Shown one piece after another: positions 19,251 to 29,923 of a DNA stretch of 64,000 nucleotides; the stretch's first letter is position 1, and every line of letters begins with the position of its first letter. Source of the stretch: Locusta migratoria. Taxonomy: Eukaryota > Arthropoda > Insecta > Orthoptera > Acrididae. The DNA is taken from contig CM048750.1 of NCBI GenBank assembly GCA_026315105.1, forward strand, positions 399,893,502 to 399,957,501, written 5' to 3'. The position numbers were made by a program, and so were the translations under genes. A model generated the notes under the pieces. That model had not been told where the DNA came from, did not search any database, and saw nothing but the letters and a program-made list of their open reading frames with translations.

Positions 19251-20723
19251 CAGTAATTTGCAAGTTCAGTACTCATACAGACACAGAAAATGAATCTAAG
19301 ATGAATAATGGGAAATACTATTGAGGGATTCTTTTCTTAAATAAAAATGTTTCTACCTCTTTTTACTGCAAAGAGAAAATGTAAAACCAATCAATGATTT
19401 CTCATACAATTCTCAAGACTATTTTTGAAACCTTTCTTTTTTACATGTATTTACAAAATAATTCCACAGGCCTGTTCAGAAAAAATTTCAAGAAAAAAGT
19501 GAAATAGGTGTGACATTCTTAATACAAGTGCTTGGGAGCCAGTTGACCTTGGCAGGGAGTAAATCTCAAGATTTACTACATACCAAACCTCAAAAAAAGT
19601 ATACATGCAAGTGCAAAAATTTAAAGCATCTGAAGACGGGTTACGGCCCATTCATCAGTGTGTTGTCTTGTGCGTGCGTGCTTGTAGGTCGCGTGAATAT
19701 ATATTTAGTGGCTAAGATAAAGACGACAGTTGAACAGAGAGGGCTTTTTTCTTTTCTTTTTTTTCTACTGACACCTGTGTTTGTCAGGATAACCACAGAC
19801 TATTTACGATCTACGACATGGAGATAAGATGATATCCCATGGTATCCCGGTCTTCAGTTACGCCAGTTACAATAAAACACTGGTAACTTTGTAGTGCTTC
19901 CAGAACATATGCATTTCTACAACTTAACAATGAACACAAAATTATGTTACCGACATCAGTGTTCTACAGTGCGATTAATAGGTGTTTTCATCAAATAAAC
20001 AGAAACAACTTACACAAGTTACTATATCGTGGAGAAAACGAAATGGTGGCTTTCTAAGTAACTTTTCGGTCAAAGGCGGCCTTTTGACGTATTTTCCTAG
20101 AGATTCCTGCGTTTTCTTAATAACCTCGGGTTTAATTTCTTCTGTCATCCTGTCAAAGTTACACAAAAAACACCCGACGATAAATCTTTGTGAGAAGCGC
20201 AGATTGGAATGTATTTTGTTTACACAGGTAGTACACAATAGTTGGGTACAACGTTCAGTTTTAGCAATATAATTATACCTTACTAACTGAACATAACAAC
20301 TCTGAGACTCGGGGAAATGAAGTATTTAATAATAATGCGGTATCTTCTCTGAAAAATATACCAGTCGTAATGTAGTAGCACATCAATACGAATCAGAAAA
20401 TAAACGGCAGTTTCAGCTCTCACAGTTGGTACCACGCAAAGAGACTAGAAGCAAATAGATAGAAGTATCAACGCTTCTAGAGCCTGCCACGCACGTAACA
20501 GCATGCTTGACAAGTGTGCTTGCACATGCATGCTTGAGCGTCTGTAGGATAAATTTCATCATTCATCAGGCTTGTACAAGTAGCTTGATGCTGGATCGAA
20601 TTTACATTGTGCAAGCATATGCGTGCTAGAGCGTGTGTGGACAATAATGATGCTTGTGCAAGCATTTGACAGTCTGAGTGTGGCTGCATCCTTCGTTTTC
20701 GATAAATTTCAATTAGCGCTGTA
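19251..20723. other. Unassigned, with a palindrome-rich cluster
   Basis: No coding family was recognised. Between about 20490 and 20690 there are several imperfect copies of a short GC-rich motif built on GCTTGTGCAAGC-type palindromes, such as TGTGCTTGCACATGCATGC and ATGCTTGTGCAAGCA. The rest is AT-rich. Confidence 0.5.
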
Positions 20724-20990
20724 AAGGCCAATTCACACTGTCCGTCATGTCAACGTCACGTCACGGTACCGTCACGTCAAGTTCTATTCACACTGTCCGT
20801 CAGTGTCCTTCACGTCAATTCGCCCGTCTCAATACGCAATGTAGAAATTGAGTTATGAGTGGCGATCTGTTATGTAGAAACTCAACAACGCTAAATGATA
20901 TTGACTGCCAAAGAAAACTTTACAGTGTATGTTTTTGGCCAACTTACTGGGAACTGAAACAACATTTCAAAACATCGACACGATAAGATA

Positions 20991-23181
20991 AGATAACTTT
21001 ATTGTCACATTACATGTTTTTATACAATCGTTTGATTGAGAACATTGGTGACTCGTCATGTCTTTAACCTAAAATGTTACATTGATTTATAGATTATAGT
21101 AAATATATAGTATATACATTAAGAATTATAGGAAGCATACCAAATTTCATTATAATGTTTCACATCATCAGAATTTAACAATAAAATTTCATTCACCCAT
21201 ATGGAGTACAGATATACATATGCCATTTTGGCAGTAAGTTTAGGGCTACCGGTATATATAAACATGAATATACATTTTTTCTAGACTATATCATCATTTG
21301 ATTTTAATCATTTAAAAATTCTTCTAGACTGTAATAACACCTGCTTTTAAGGTATTTAGCAATGGTCCCCAGTGTGGATTCCCCAAATTTTTTCCTCATT
21401 TTATTTTTTATCTTCAGAGCCATGTAATATGGAGTATTTTCAAATAATAAGCATGATAAACAACTTTCTTCACCTTTAAGTCCGTAATTTTGTGTAATAC
21501 CCTCATTGCATAAACTAAGCTATTTAGTCTTTTCAGTAAACTGTCTACATGATCAGTCCACGATAAGTTTTTATTTAAAATTATCCCAAGGAATTTTACA
21601 GACTCGACTGTGGTCAGTTCTTTACCTCAGTACTCTATTTGTGATACACGTTCAGAAGCTTGTTTGGTCCTGAAGTTTATGATTTGGGTTTTTTTCAGAT
21701 TTAATTTCATGGCATTGTTTTTTATCCATTCTTCAAGTTCTTGTAGAGTTTGTTTCATGGTCAATACTAATTCTTCAATGCTTTTGCAGCAGACCACTGC
21801 TGTTGAGTCATCTGCACAAAGTATTGTGTCTGTATTTACTTTGCAAGGCATGTCATTTATGTAATACAAGAACAGGAGTGGTCCTAGTATCGAGCCCTGG
21901 GGTACGCCTGCTTGTATTTCTTTCCAGCTAGACCAAGTTTTCTCACCCATTTGATTTATCACCACCCTTTGTTGTCTGTTTTTGAGGTAAGAAGAAAACC
22001 ATCTTATAGAGTTTTCATGGAAGCCATACGTACCCAATTTTTGGAGCAGTGGCTTATGGTCTACTGTATCGAACGCCTTTGTAAGGTCACAAAAAATACC
22101 CGATACACATTGTTTGGTGTCGATACATTTACTTATTTTAGTGATTAGGTCATTAACCGCTTGTAATGTGTTTCGTCCCTTCCTAAACCCATATTGGTTA
22201 TTAAGAATAATATTACCTTCTTTATTATACTTTTCTAATTGATTACATACTATTCGTTCAACTATTTTGGAAAAAACTGGCAGTATAGACAATGGGCGAA
22301 AGTTACCTATTTCATCTTATTTCCCCTTGTTGTAAATTGGACGAACTTCTGCATATTTTAGTCTGCCCTCATCAAAGGATTGGTTTATTATTCTACAGAG
22401 TTGAGGTGCAATGCTGTCACATCCTGCCTTTATGATTCTTGTTGGAATTTCATCCCAGCCCACAGAATTAAGATTTTTTAGAGATTTTATGGTATTGGCT
22501 ACTTCCTGGCATGATACTTGACTTAATTTAAACTCTATTTGTTCTTGCAGTACCGCATTAGGCCTTGTTTGTGGTGGGGCTAAGTTATTCATTTCGTTCG
22601 CAGTTATGAAGTACTTATTAAATTCTTCACAGATGTGTCTAGTATCAGTAACAATTTTCCCGTCGATTTCTAGTTTTATTTAAATTTTGTTCTTTCTTCT
22701 GTACCAGTTTCCTTCTTAACAACATGCCATACTGCTTTTGATTTATTTGAGGCATTAGCGATATATTTACTGTTTGCCATTTGTTTTGCCTGTTTGATTG
22801 GTTTTAGCTTCCTTATGTAATTTCCTCTTTCTAATACTAGAGATCCGTATCCCTTCCGTAAGCCATGTGTTTCTGTTATTGTATTTGTCACGTGTTGTTA
22901 CAAGGGGAAAGCATTCTTGAAAATGTTTTTGATGTCAGATATGAATGTATTGTAGTTACTGTTTACTGAACTCTGACTGTTGAAGGCCAAGTGAGTTTCA
23001 TTTAATTTCGAGACAAAAGTGTTTACATTTGGCTGGCTGAAATTTCTGACCCGTTTTACTGTAGACCTATATGGTTTGTCTAAGTATGGCAATGAGATAA
23101 ACAGTGCTGAATGATCAGATATTCCTAAATCTAACACAAGTTTTTCTGTGTCACCATAATTTTTGCTGCTCACTATATTAT
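20991..23181 (-). mobile_element. Jockey/CR1-superfamily LINE inserted in the palindromic element
   Basis: Reads on the minus strand from an endonuclease end (SIDNIVSSKNYGDTEKLV, then GISDHSALFISLPY) to RT and a 3' end of TTATC repeats (GATAAGATAAGATAAC on the plus strand at about 20992-21007). The uninterrupted right arm of the host element shows where the sequence was split: between AAACATCGA-type sequence (about 20985) and CTATTTTCAAGCG (about 23182). No clear target duplication was found. The endonuclease N-terminus is missing. Confidence 0.85.
21627..22592 (-). pseudogene. LINE reverse transcriptase with CADD motif
   Basis: Two frames, 22592-22317 and 22292-21627, cover the RT. They include LKNLNSVGWDEIPTRIIKAG, then FCDLTKAFDTVDHKPLLQKL, GVPQGSILGPLLFLYYINDM, and the dyad as TILCADDSTAVV (Tyr replaced by Cys before ADD). 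One break lies near 22310-22320. The blocks are of Jockey/CR1 type. An upstream endonuclease remnant lies at 23180-22898. Confidence 0.88.
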
Positions 23182-23559
23182 CAATGCTATTTTCAAGCGA
23201 AAAAAATAAACATATGTTACGTAACACAAGCCAGTTTTTGGTTTCAGATATCTGACCTCGATTTTAGGGGGGCACTGAATTGACAAAAATATTTAAGTCT
23301 GCATTAAACAATTGAGATTTACCCCTAAAACGAAGTATGACAACAAAATAACGATGAATAAGACACATTTGCATATAAACATTGCAATTGTCGACTGCAA
23401 CATGTAATTCGCATGATGAAAATAGTTTAACTTCCGATGTTAGCAGACGGCCGTTCCGACAAAACATTCTTCTAGAGAAAGCTTGATGTGACGGTCTGAC
23501 GACAAACAGTGTGAATGCTGCAATTAGAAATACATTGCGGAATGTTCTGACGGACGGTG

Positions 23560-24488
23560 AAGGCCAATTCACACTGTCCATCACGTCACGTCACCGTCCG
23601 TCAGAACATTCCGCAATGTATTTCTAATGGCCGCATTCACCCTGTCCGTCACCGGACCGTCACGTCAAGCTTTCTCGAGAAGAATGTTGTGACAGAACGG
23701 CCGTCTGCTAACATCGGAAGTTAACCTATTTTCGATACGCGAATTACATGTTGCAGTCGACGATTGCACTGTTTATATGCAAATGTGTCTTATTCATCTT
23801 TATTTTGTTGTTATACTTCATTTAAGGGTAAATCTAAAATGTTGCATAACGATGTAAATATTTTTGTCAATTGAGTGTCCCCCTAAAATCGACGTTGGAT
23901 ATCTGAAACAAAAAAAATTGTTTATGTTACATAACATTGTAACAGAAAAGATTGAAGCTAACTGTTTATTTTAATAAGATTGTAATTTGTTTCCGAATTT
24001 TTCATTAAATAACATTTTAAATGAAAAAATCAGCTCTAATGAAAGACAAAAATTCTGTTGTTTACGGCGGTATTAACAACGTCAGCGGGCAAATCTTAAT
24101 GAATAAAGCAAGCAAGCCCTATTTATGCTCTTGTAAGTATTGTTTGGTGTTTTCATATGTTTATTTTTTCGCTTGAAAATAGAATTCGATGTCTTGAAAT
24201 GTTGTTTCAGTTCCCAGTAAGTGGCCAAAAACATACACTGTAAAGTTTTCTTTGGCCGTCAATAACATTTAGCGTTGTTGTTCCTCAATTCTAGTATTAA
24301 ACTATGACTTTCTACATAACAGATCGCCACTCATAACCTCAATTTCTACATTGCGTATTGAGATGGGCGAATTGACGCGACAGATACTGACAGACAGTGT
24401 GAATACAACTTGACGTGACGTGACGCTGACGTGATGGACAGTGTAAATTGGCCTTGACGTAACGTGACGGACAGTGTGAATTGGCCTT
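23560..24488. mobile_element. Complete right-hand copy of the Harbinger-like element
   Basis: About 929 bp between AAGGCCAATTCACACTGTCC at 23560 and its inverse at 24488. The left TIR-proximal sequence (CACGTCACGTCACCGTCCGT) is GC-rich and built of short CGTCAC-type repeats. The interior is AT-rich and non-coding. Confidence 0.72.
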
Positions 24489-24612
24489 AATAGCAATAAC
24501 TTAATTAAGAAACATAAACCACGACCTCTTAGAGGATTTATTAGACTGTGTAAAACGCATCCCTGCTTGTGAAATATTAAATGTAAGGACTATCATGATA
24601 ATAATAAGAGAG

Positions 24613-24752
24613 AAGGCCAATTCACAGTGTCCATCACGTCAAGTTGTATTCACACCGTCTGTCACGTCAATTCACCCATATCAATAGGCGATGTTGAAAG
24701 TGAGGTTATGGGTGGCGATTTGTTATGTAGAAAGTCATTGAATTGAGGCAAA
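24613..24752 (+). mobile_element. Truncated end of a third palindromic-element copy
   Basis: GAAGGCCAATTCACAGTGTCC at 24612 is a TIR one mismatch from the copies at 20724 and 23560. It continues through the GGTGGCGATTTGTTATGTAG block to ATTGAATTGAGG, as in the arms. It breaks off at about 24752, and no second TIR was found. Confidence 0.72.
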
Positions 24753-24759
24753 CTAGCAT

Positions 24760-25530
24760 CTGGGGACAGTAGTGTGACGGACTCCAGTTACCCATACCAA
24801 CCGATAGATGTCTCTATGGTCGCAAGCTATGTCCTGCGGAGACGTCATCTTCCCTCTCGTATTTTCATGCTTTTCTTCTTACAACCCACGTGTTGCTATT
24901 TCAAAGTTACAGCTCACTGAAGAGGTTTCAAAATCATGTCATTCTTAGTATAATTTGTTGTAAATTACAGCTAATAAATGCGATAGTACCGAGTAACCCT
25001 TGATGTTGATGGTAATAAAAAAAGAGCTTTTGTAAACATGCTCTTTGTGGTGTAGGGGTTAAATGCATCCAGTCGAGGAACTGATGAGCAGTCGGCGGCT
25101 GGTTCGCTTCTTGGCTCTGACTATTTTTCCCCCCTTGACTCCTAAAAGTTTTCTTACACTGTTATTAATTAAAAGGAATTTACATGTTGCGATATTTCGA
25201 CATATTTACGTATACAAGCGCTTTCTCTAAAAAGTGCAGATTCTTCTCTTTAGTGAAAATACCTTCAAATCTGGGCAATTAATTGTAAACATTGTCTCAT
25301 GAACTATCTGCACATAAACTGAAGACAAACTATAATAATTAATATGCTAAATGTCATGCTGATTCAAATAATTTTATGTACAGATTGAGTACTAGAGGTC
25401 TGTGGCAACTGTCGTTCTTATTGAGACTCAAGTGCCTTCTTCCTTTTTCGCAACATGTTCTTGCGTCCTATATGCACAGTTTGTCAGATAATTGTGCTAA
25501 TACTGTAGCCATTTAACTGATCTCAAGAGC
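24760..25530 (+). repeat. Family X middle repeat, copy 1, with tRNA-like centre
   Basis: This stretch shares scattered blocks in order with 52640-53990 and, inverted, with 57240-57740: a TTTCAAAGTTACAGCTCACTG-type block, a tRNA-like centre (25050-25118, GGTGTAGGGGTTAA and GGCTGGTTCGCTTC), and CTCCTAAAAGTTTTCTTACA. It is too diverged for exact ends. It may be a large tRNA-related SINE-like element or a DNA element that captured a tRNA. There is no coding frame. Confidence 0.45.
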
Positions 25531-25813
25531 TTTGTATTTTCTAGTAAAAGTATGAAAATATTTATATCAGAGAGTCATTTGGAACATTCACTATGACAAT
25601 GTGTCCGCACTTTATGTGCAGGTACTTTAGTTTAGAAGACAGTGTTCTCAATTTGTTGGACCGTATTTCATGGCATGTTTACTAAATAGAACAAATGCGC
25701 TATTAAGAAATAACCGTTGTACTTACAAATATGTCTGAATATTGAAAATCGTAAATTCTATTTAATAATTGTTTCAGAAAACTTCTGGGAGTCAAGGTGA
25801 AAATTAAAAATAT

Positions 25814-26315
25814 TGTCGGAAGCGAAAAACGAACTGTTGTGGTTTAAACAAGGAGGTTAAATTTTACGACGCTTCTCGCTGGGCTCCAGTGGTTGTGTTG
25901 GCACTGTGGCGCTCTGTTTTGCCAGCTGCCACGTGTCAGCACAAAGTACAGTGTTGAAAGTGCAGTGCAGTGTAGCGACTGAATCAAGTGAACCACGTTT
26001 GCAATTAGTTCTGTACCGGCCACCAGAGGTACACTACTATCGCGGGTGTAATAAATGAATCGCGACTGTGAATCATAGTTCAGCGTCCAGCCGCCAGGAG
26101 CGCTGTATATTTTTATGTGTTCTAGTATATTCCATATGTGGTGTATACTCTATGATTTTTTTCGTTACTCTCTCTGTAGTTTACTCTCTGACAACTTTTG
26201 TTTCTCAGTTAGTTCCTTCTGTTGTCTAATAAAGAGTTGTGTTACCAGTAAACTTCTCGCGTCGAATTTATTTATTTTATATAGTCGATCAGCTCAAATT
26301 ATGCTGATACCGACA
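25814..26315 (+). repeat. Gypsy 5' LTR, left edge provisional
   Basis: Ends at 26315 in GCTGATACCGACA, directly before the primer site. The same 37-bp end is found at 29924-29960 with one mismatch. The left edge is set at TGTCGG (25814) because it forms an inverted repeat with the terminal CCGACA, giving 502 bp. An AATAAA signal lies at about 26228-26233. No matching 4- to 6-bp target duplication was found, so the left edge is uncertain. Confidence 0.6.
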
Positions 26316-26334
26316 ATTGGTGACCCCGACGTGA
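26316..26334 (+). promoter_or_regulatory. Gypsy primer-binding site
   Basis: ATTGGTGACCCCGACGTGA follows the LTR end. TGGTGACCCCGAC is complementary to the 3' end of a tRNA finishing in GTCGGGGTCACCA. CsRn1-group elements are reported to use tRNA-Trp; the tRNA identity was not verified here. Confidence 0.75.
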
Positions 26335-26433
26335 TAGGCGAGCCGGAATAACCGAACTGCTACTGACTTTTTATCGAGATGGCAGAAGATCGTGCAGTAT
26401 CAAGGCTAGCGGTCCGCTTGCCGCCTTTTTGGG

Positions 26434-27180
26434 TTGATAATCCAGTCTTATGGTTTGCGCAGGTGGAAGCAAGTTTCTCCTGTGTGGGAATTACGGCAAA
26501 TAGCACCAGGTTCGCAGTTGGAACAACGTTTCACGGCTGAGGTGCAAGACATCATCACCGCGCCTCCAGGGAAAGATTCCTACCGAAGACTCAAGGCTCA
26601 ATTAATACGGAGAGTCGCAGCCTCACAAGAAGATCGGATTCGTCAAGTCCTTATGCAGGAAGAGATTGGAGATCGCAAGCCGTCTCAATATCTGCGGCAT
26701 CTGCGCAGTAAGGTAGATACAGTCATCGTGCCAGACAATTCATTACGCACGCTGTAGAGCAGTAGATTACCGCCGCAAATGAAGGCTATAGTGGCATCGC
26801 AAAGTAACATGTCATTGGACGCCGTGGCGGAGTTAGCAGACCGCATACAGGAAGCTATCGCACCTGCCCAGATTAACGCAGTTGCAGCACAAAGCAGCAG
26901 TACAGCGGCTACAGCGCGAGCAGATTATGAAACGCTCGCCGGAAATGTAGACATGTTATGTGGGGAAGTCAGTGCATTATTGCAAAGCGGCACAGGAAAC
27001 AGCAGCAGACGTTACCGCAGACGTTACCGCAGACGTTCAAGAAGCCGGTCTTTGAGCCGCATCAAAAATCCACAAGGTGAGCAACAGCCTGCGTGTTGGT
27101 ACCACCGCAGATTCGGCGAGAACGCGCGAAAGCGTACGTCGCCATGTTTGTACCCAAACGCCGGCGGCGGTCGATCGTAG
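26434..27180 (+). pseudogene. Gypsy Gag
   Basis: Two frames. 26434-26754 holds APPGKDSYRRLKAQLIRRVA and QEEIGDRKPSQYLRHLRSKV, typical of CsRn1-type capsid. A stop at 26755 breaks it. The second frame, from 26779, has SLDAVAELADRIQEAI and an Arg-rich stretch, then CWYHRRFGENARKRTSPC at about residues 108-125. The expected Cys after FGxxA is Arg, so the zinc-binding motif lacks a ligand. The particle-forming function is therefore lost. Confidence 0.85.
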
Positions 27181-27189
27181 GCGCAGCCG

Positions 27190-27401
27190 ACTGCCCGTCA
27201 CCATCCAGGCGCCTGTTCATCAGTGACAGAGTTTCTGGCCTGAAATTTCTAGTGGACACCTGTTCGGACCTCAGTATCCTGCCACGGTCTTCGCTACATC
27301 GTTACAGGCCTTCAACCGCCTTCTGTCTAACGGCTGCCAACAATTCAACGATTGCGACTTATGGTACCCAGCAGATGGAGCTGAACTTGGGTTTACGCTG
27401 A
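27190..27401 (+). pseudogene. Gypsy aspartic protease
   Basis: The frame around 27093-27401 reads RLFISDRVSGLKFLVDTCSD then LSILPRSSLHRY. The active-site block is VDTCSD where retropepsins have VDTG-S/A-D, so the catalytic Asp is kept but the following Gly is Cys. The frame ends at 27401. Sequence to 27771 continues the linker before RT in broken frames (for example a THTMLREDIIRPS-type junction near 27768). Confidence 0.75.
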
Positions 27402-27771
27402 CTTTCAAATGGAATTTTACTGTTGCAGACGTTACAGAAGCGATCATCGTAGCAGATCTCCTGGCGCATTACAAACTCTTGCCAGACGTGGCAAACGCCC
27501 GACTTGTGGACAGCATCACTGGTTTAACTGTCACTGGTTTTCACTGCAATGCAACCATCCATAGTGCAAAGCTCGTACAGGCACCTGAGAGCGAATACTC
27601 TTCACTTTTAAGTCAGTTTCCGAGTTTTATCAGGCCACCCTGAGCACCTAAACAGAACCACCACAATACAGTGCATCACATCAAGACGACAGAGGGTCCG
27701 CCAGTGTCATGCCGACCAAGACGTTTAGCGCCAGACCGTCCCGCCATCGCTAAGGCCGAATTCGACACACC

Positions 27772-28814
27772 ATGCTGCGAGAGGATATTATCAGACCGTC
27801 GAACAGTCCGTGGGCCTCCACCTTTCATTTAGTGCCAAAGAACGGTGGAGCCTGGCGCCCCTGGGGAGACTATCGTGCATTGAACTCGAGAATAGTGCCA
27901 GACCGATATCCTGTACCATTATTAAGAGACTATAACTATGCTTTACATGGTGCAACGGTATTTAGTGTCTTAGACTGTGCGAAGGCTTATACTCAGATAC
28001 CAGTGGCTAAAGTGGACATTCCTAAGATAGCAATAATAACACCTTTCGGCCTGTTTAAAAGTATGTATATGACCTTTGGATTGCGCAACACAGCACAGTC
28101 TTGGCAAAGATTTATTGACTCAGTCCTACAAGGGCTTCCGTTCTGTTTTGCTTATCTGGAAGATGTGCTCGTTTTCTCTGAGACTGAACAAGAACACCGA
28201 CAACATCTGCAGAAAGTGTTCAAACACCTACAACATTACAGAGTTGTGTTAAACGTTGCCAAGTGCGTTTTCGGACGATCCGAAGTGACCTTTCTGGGAC
28301 ATCAAATTTCAGATGCGGGTTCTTTACCTTTACCAGAGAAGGTTGAAGCTATTCTGCAATTACCTAGGCCAACCACAATCAAGGAACTGCGTCGATTCTT
28401 AGGAATGCTCAACTTCTACCGTGCAGCTGAATTACAAGAACCACTGAATGCAGCACTAACAGGTCCTAAGAGGAAAGGCAGTTTGACTGTACACTGGACT
28501 GAGACTATGTGTGCAGCGTTCGAAGCTGCTAAACAGAGTATGGCAGATGCAGCGCTTCTAGCTCACCCCAACCTCGAAGCACTGCTAGCAATAGTCGTGG
28601 ACGCATCACAGACAGCTATAGGCGCGGCGCTGCAACAATGGTCGGACAACGCCTGGCAGCCAGTAGCATACGTCTCAAAGAAACTGTCACCATCACAGAG
28701 AAAGTGGAGTGCTTACGACTGCGAGCTCCTGGCCATGTATGAAACAGTTAAATACTTCCGCCCTCAAGTCGAAGCGCGTGTGTTCACTATATATACGGAC
28801 CACAAACTGCTGAC
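27772..28814 (+). pseudogene. Gypsy RT-RNase H, split by a SINE
   Basis: The open frame carries the RT start (IIRPSNSPWASTFHLVPKNG), FSVLDCAKAYTQIPVA, and FAYLEDVLVFSETEQEH, where the YIDD dyad reads YLED. It then has FLGHQISDAG, LRRFLGMLNFYR, and RNase H with IVVDASQTAIGAALQQW. The frame stops in SINE sequence after IYTDHKLLT. A few residues are missing in the connection after LNFYR. The D-to-E change in the dyad would impair catalysis. Confidence 0.88.
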
Positions 28815-28997
28815 GCCGGCCGCGGTGGCCGAGGAGACAGAGGCGCTTCGGCCACTACGGTCGGGGGTTCGAATCCCCCTCAGGCATGGATATTTGTGCC
28901 GTCCTAGTTCGTAAGTAGTTCATAAGTAGTTTGTAAGTTTAGGGACTGATGACCCCGTAGTTAAGTCCCATAGACTATACAAACATTTGAACATTTG
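28815..28997 (+). mobile_element. tRNA-headed SINE in gypsy RNase H (sense)
   Basis: Flanked by 10-bp direct repeats AACTGCTGAC at 28805-28814 and 28998-29007. The head has GCCGCGGTGGCCGAGG-type sequence (shown here as GGCCGCGGTGGCCGAGG) and a B box GGGGGTTCGAATCCC. The body has AGTTTGTAAGTTTAGGGACT and GATGACCCCGTAGTTAAGTC. It ends in ACATTTGAACATTTG. About 183 bp; a full-length, low-decay copy. Confidence 0.93.
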
Positions 28998-29020
28998 AAC
29001 TGCTGACATTTGGATTCAAA

Positions 29021-29215
29021 TGTTCAAATGTTTGTACAGCTTATGGGACTTAACTATGGGGTCATCAGTCCCTAAACTTACAAAGTACTTATGAACTAAC
29101 TAATACTAAGGACAGCACAAATATCCATGCCTGAGGGGGGATTCGAACCCCTGACCATAGTGGCCATGCAGACCGTAACTGGAGCGCCTCAGTCCCCTCG
29201 GCCACCGTGGCCGGC
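29021..29215 (-). mobile_element. tRNA-headed SINE in gypsy RNase H (antisense)
   Basis: Flanked by 15-bp direct repeats ACATTTGGATTCAAA at 29006-29020 and 29216-29230. The head is at the right on the minus strand (GGCCACGGTGGCCGAGG, then a B-box-like GGGGTTCGAATCCCCC). The left end has ACTTAAGTCCCAT-type sequence. Removing both SINEs and one repeat of each pair brings gypsy RNase H sequence back into one frame. Only 8 bases separate the two SINE bodies from each other's target sites. Confidence 0.93.
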
Positions 29216-29230
29216 ACATTTGGATTCAAA

Positions 29231-29920
29231 CGGAACAGTATCAACTGCTCTCCTCGGCAGTTCAACCATTTGCAGTTTATAGCCCAGTTCACGACAGACA
29301 TAAAGCATATTCCGGGTATCAACAATGTAGTGGCTGACTGTTTGTCTCGTGTCAACAGTGTAACGAGCCCTATCGACTTTCCTGCACTGGCCAGTGCACA
29401 GCAAAAGGATACGGAACTCCGCACGTTCGTCGACAATGTCGCGTCAGGATTTCAGTTGCAGCTCGTCGACGTTCCTGGAGAAGACGCCAAGCTCTACTGC
29501 GACGTCTCGCGCGGACGACCCCTCCCATTTCTTCCTGTAGCGTTCAGAAGACAAGCTTTCGACAGTGTTCACAACTTGTGCCACCCAGGAATTCGTTACA
29601 CTTCTCGACTCGTGTCCCAACGTTTCCTGTGGCCAGGAATGCAAAAAGACTGTAAAGAATGGACAAGAACATGTTTGCAGTGCCAAAAGTGTAAAGTGTC
29701 TCGCCATGTGCATGACCCCTATCAGTGAGTTTGCAGACGCAACTGTACGTTTCGCCCACGTTCATTTGGACGTTGTTGGACCACTTCCGCCATCGAACGG
29801 TCAACGGTACCTTTTAACTATGACCGATCGTTTTACTCGCTGGCCAGAGGCAGTTCCCATTGACAGCTGAAACGTTAACCTCTGCTTTAGCGACAGTGTG
29901 GTTAGCAAGGTCTCATCTGT
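29231..29920 (+). pseudogene. Gypsy RNase H end and integrase, truncated
   Basis: From 29231 the frame gives the RNase H end (FIAQFTTDIKHIPGINNVVA) and the integrase zinc domain (HNLCHPGIRYTSRLVSQRFL, with CLQC at about 29672). A frameshift near 29700 leads to the core start HLDVVGPLPPSNGQRYLLTM, with its first catalytic Asp, then DRFTRWPEAVPI. A further shift near 29868 leads into AETLTSALATVW. The remaining core (second Asp, Glu) and the C-terminus are deleted, since LTR sequence starts at 29924. Confidence 0.87.
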
Positions 29921-29923
29921 ATT

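Larger units (their letters stand above)
20724..24488. mobile_element. Palindromic non-autonomous DNA element (Harbinger-like TIR)
   Basis: The left end AAGGCCAATTCACACTGTCC (20724) and right end GGACAGTGTGAATTGGCCTT (to 24488) are perfect 20-base inverted repeats, and the arms stay complementary inward. Taking AGGCC...GGCCT as the ends leaves TAA on both flanks, the 3-bp duplication expected of PIF/Harbinger. A second TIR starts at 23560, so the structure is two copies head to head: one inverted and missing its inner TIR (20724-23559), one complete (23560-24488). A LINE (20991-23181) sits in the left copy. No transposase is encoded. The right end carries a duplicated TIR (near 24437 and 24469). 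Confidence 0.72.
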
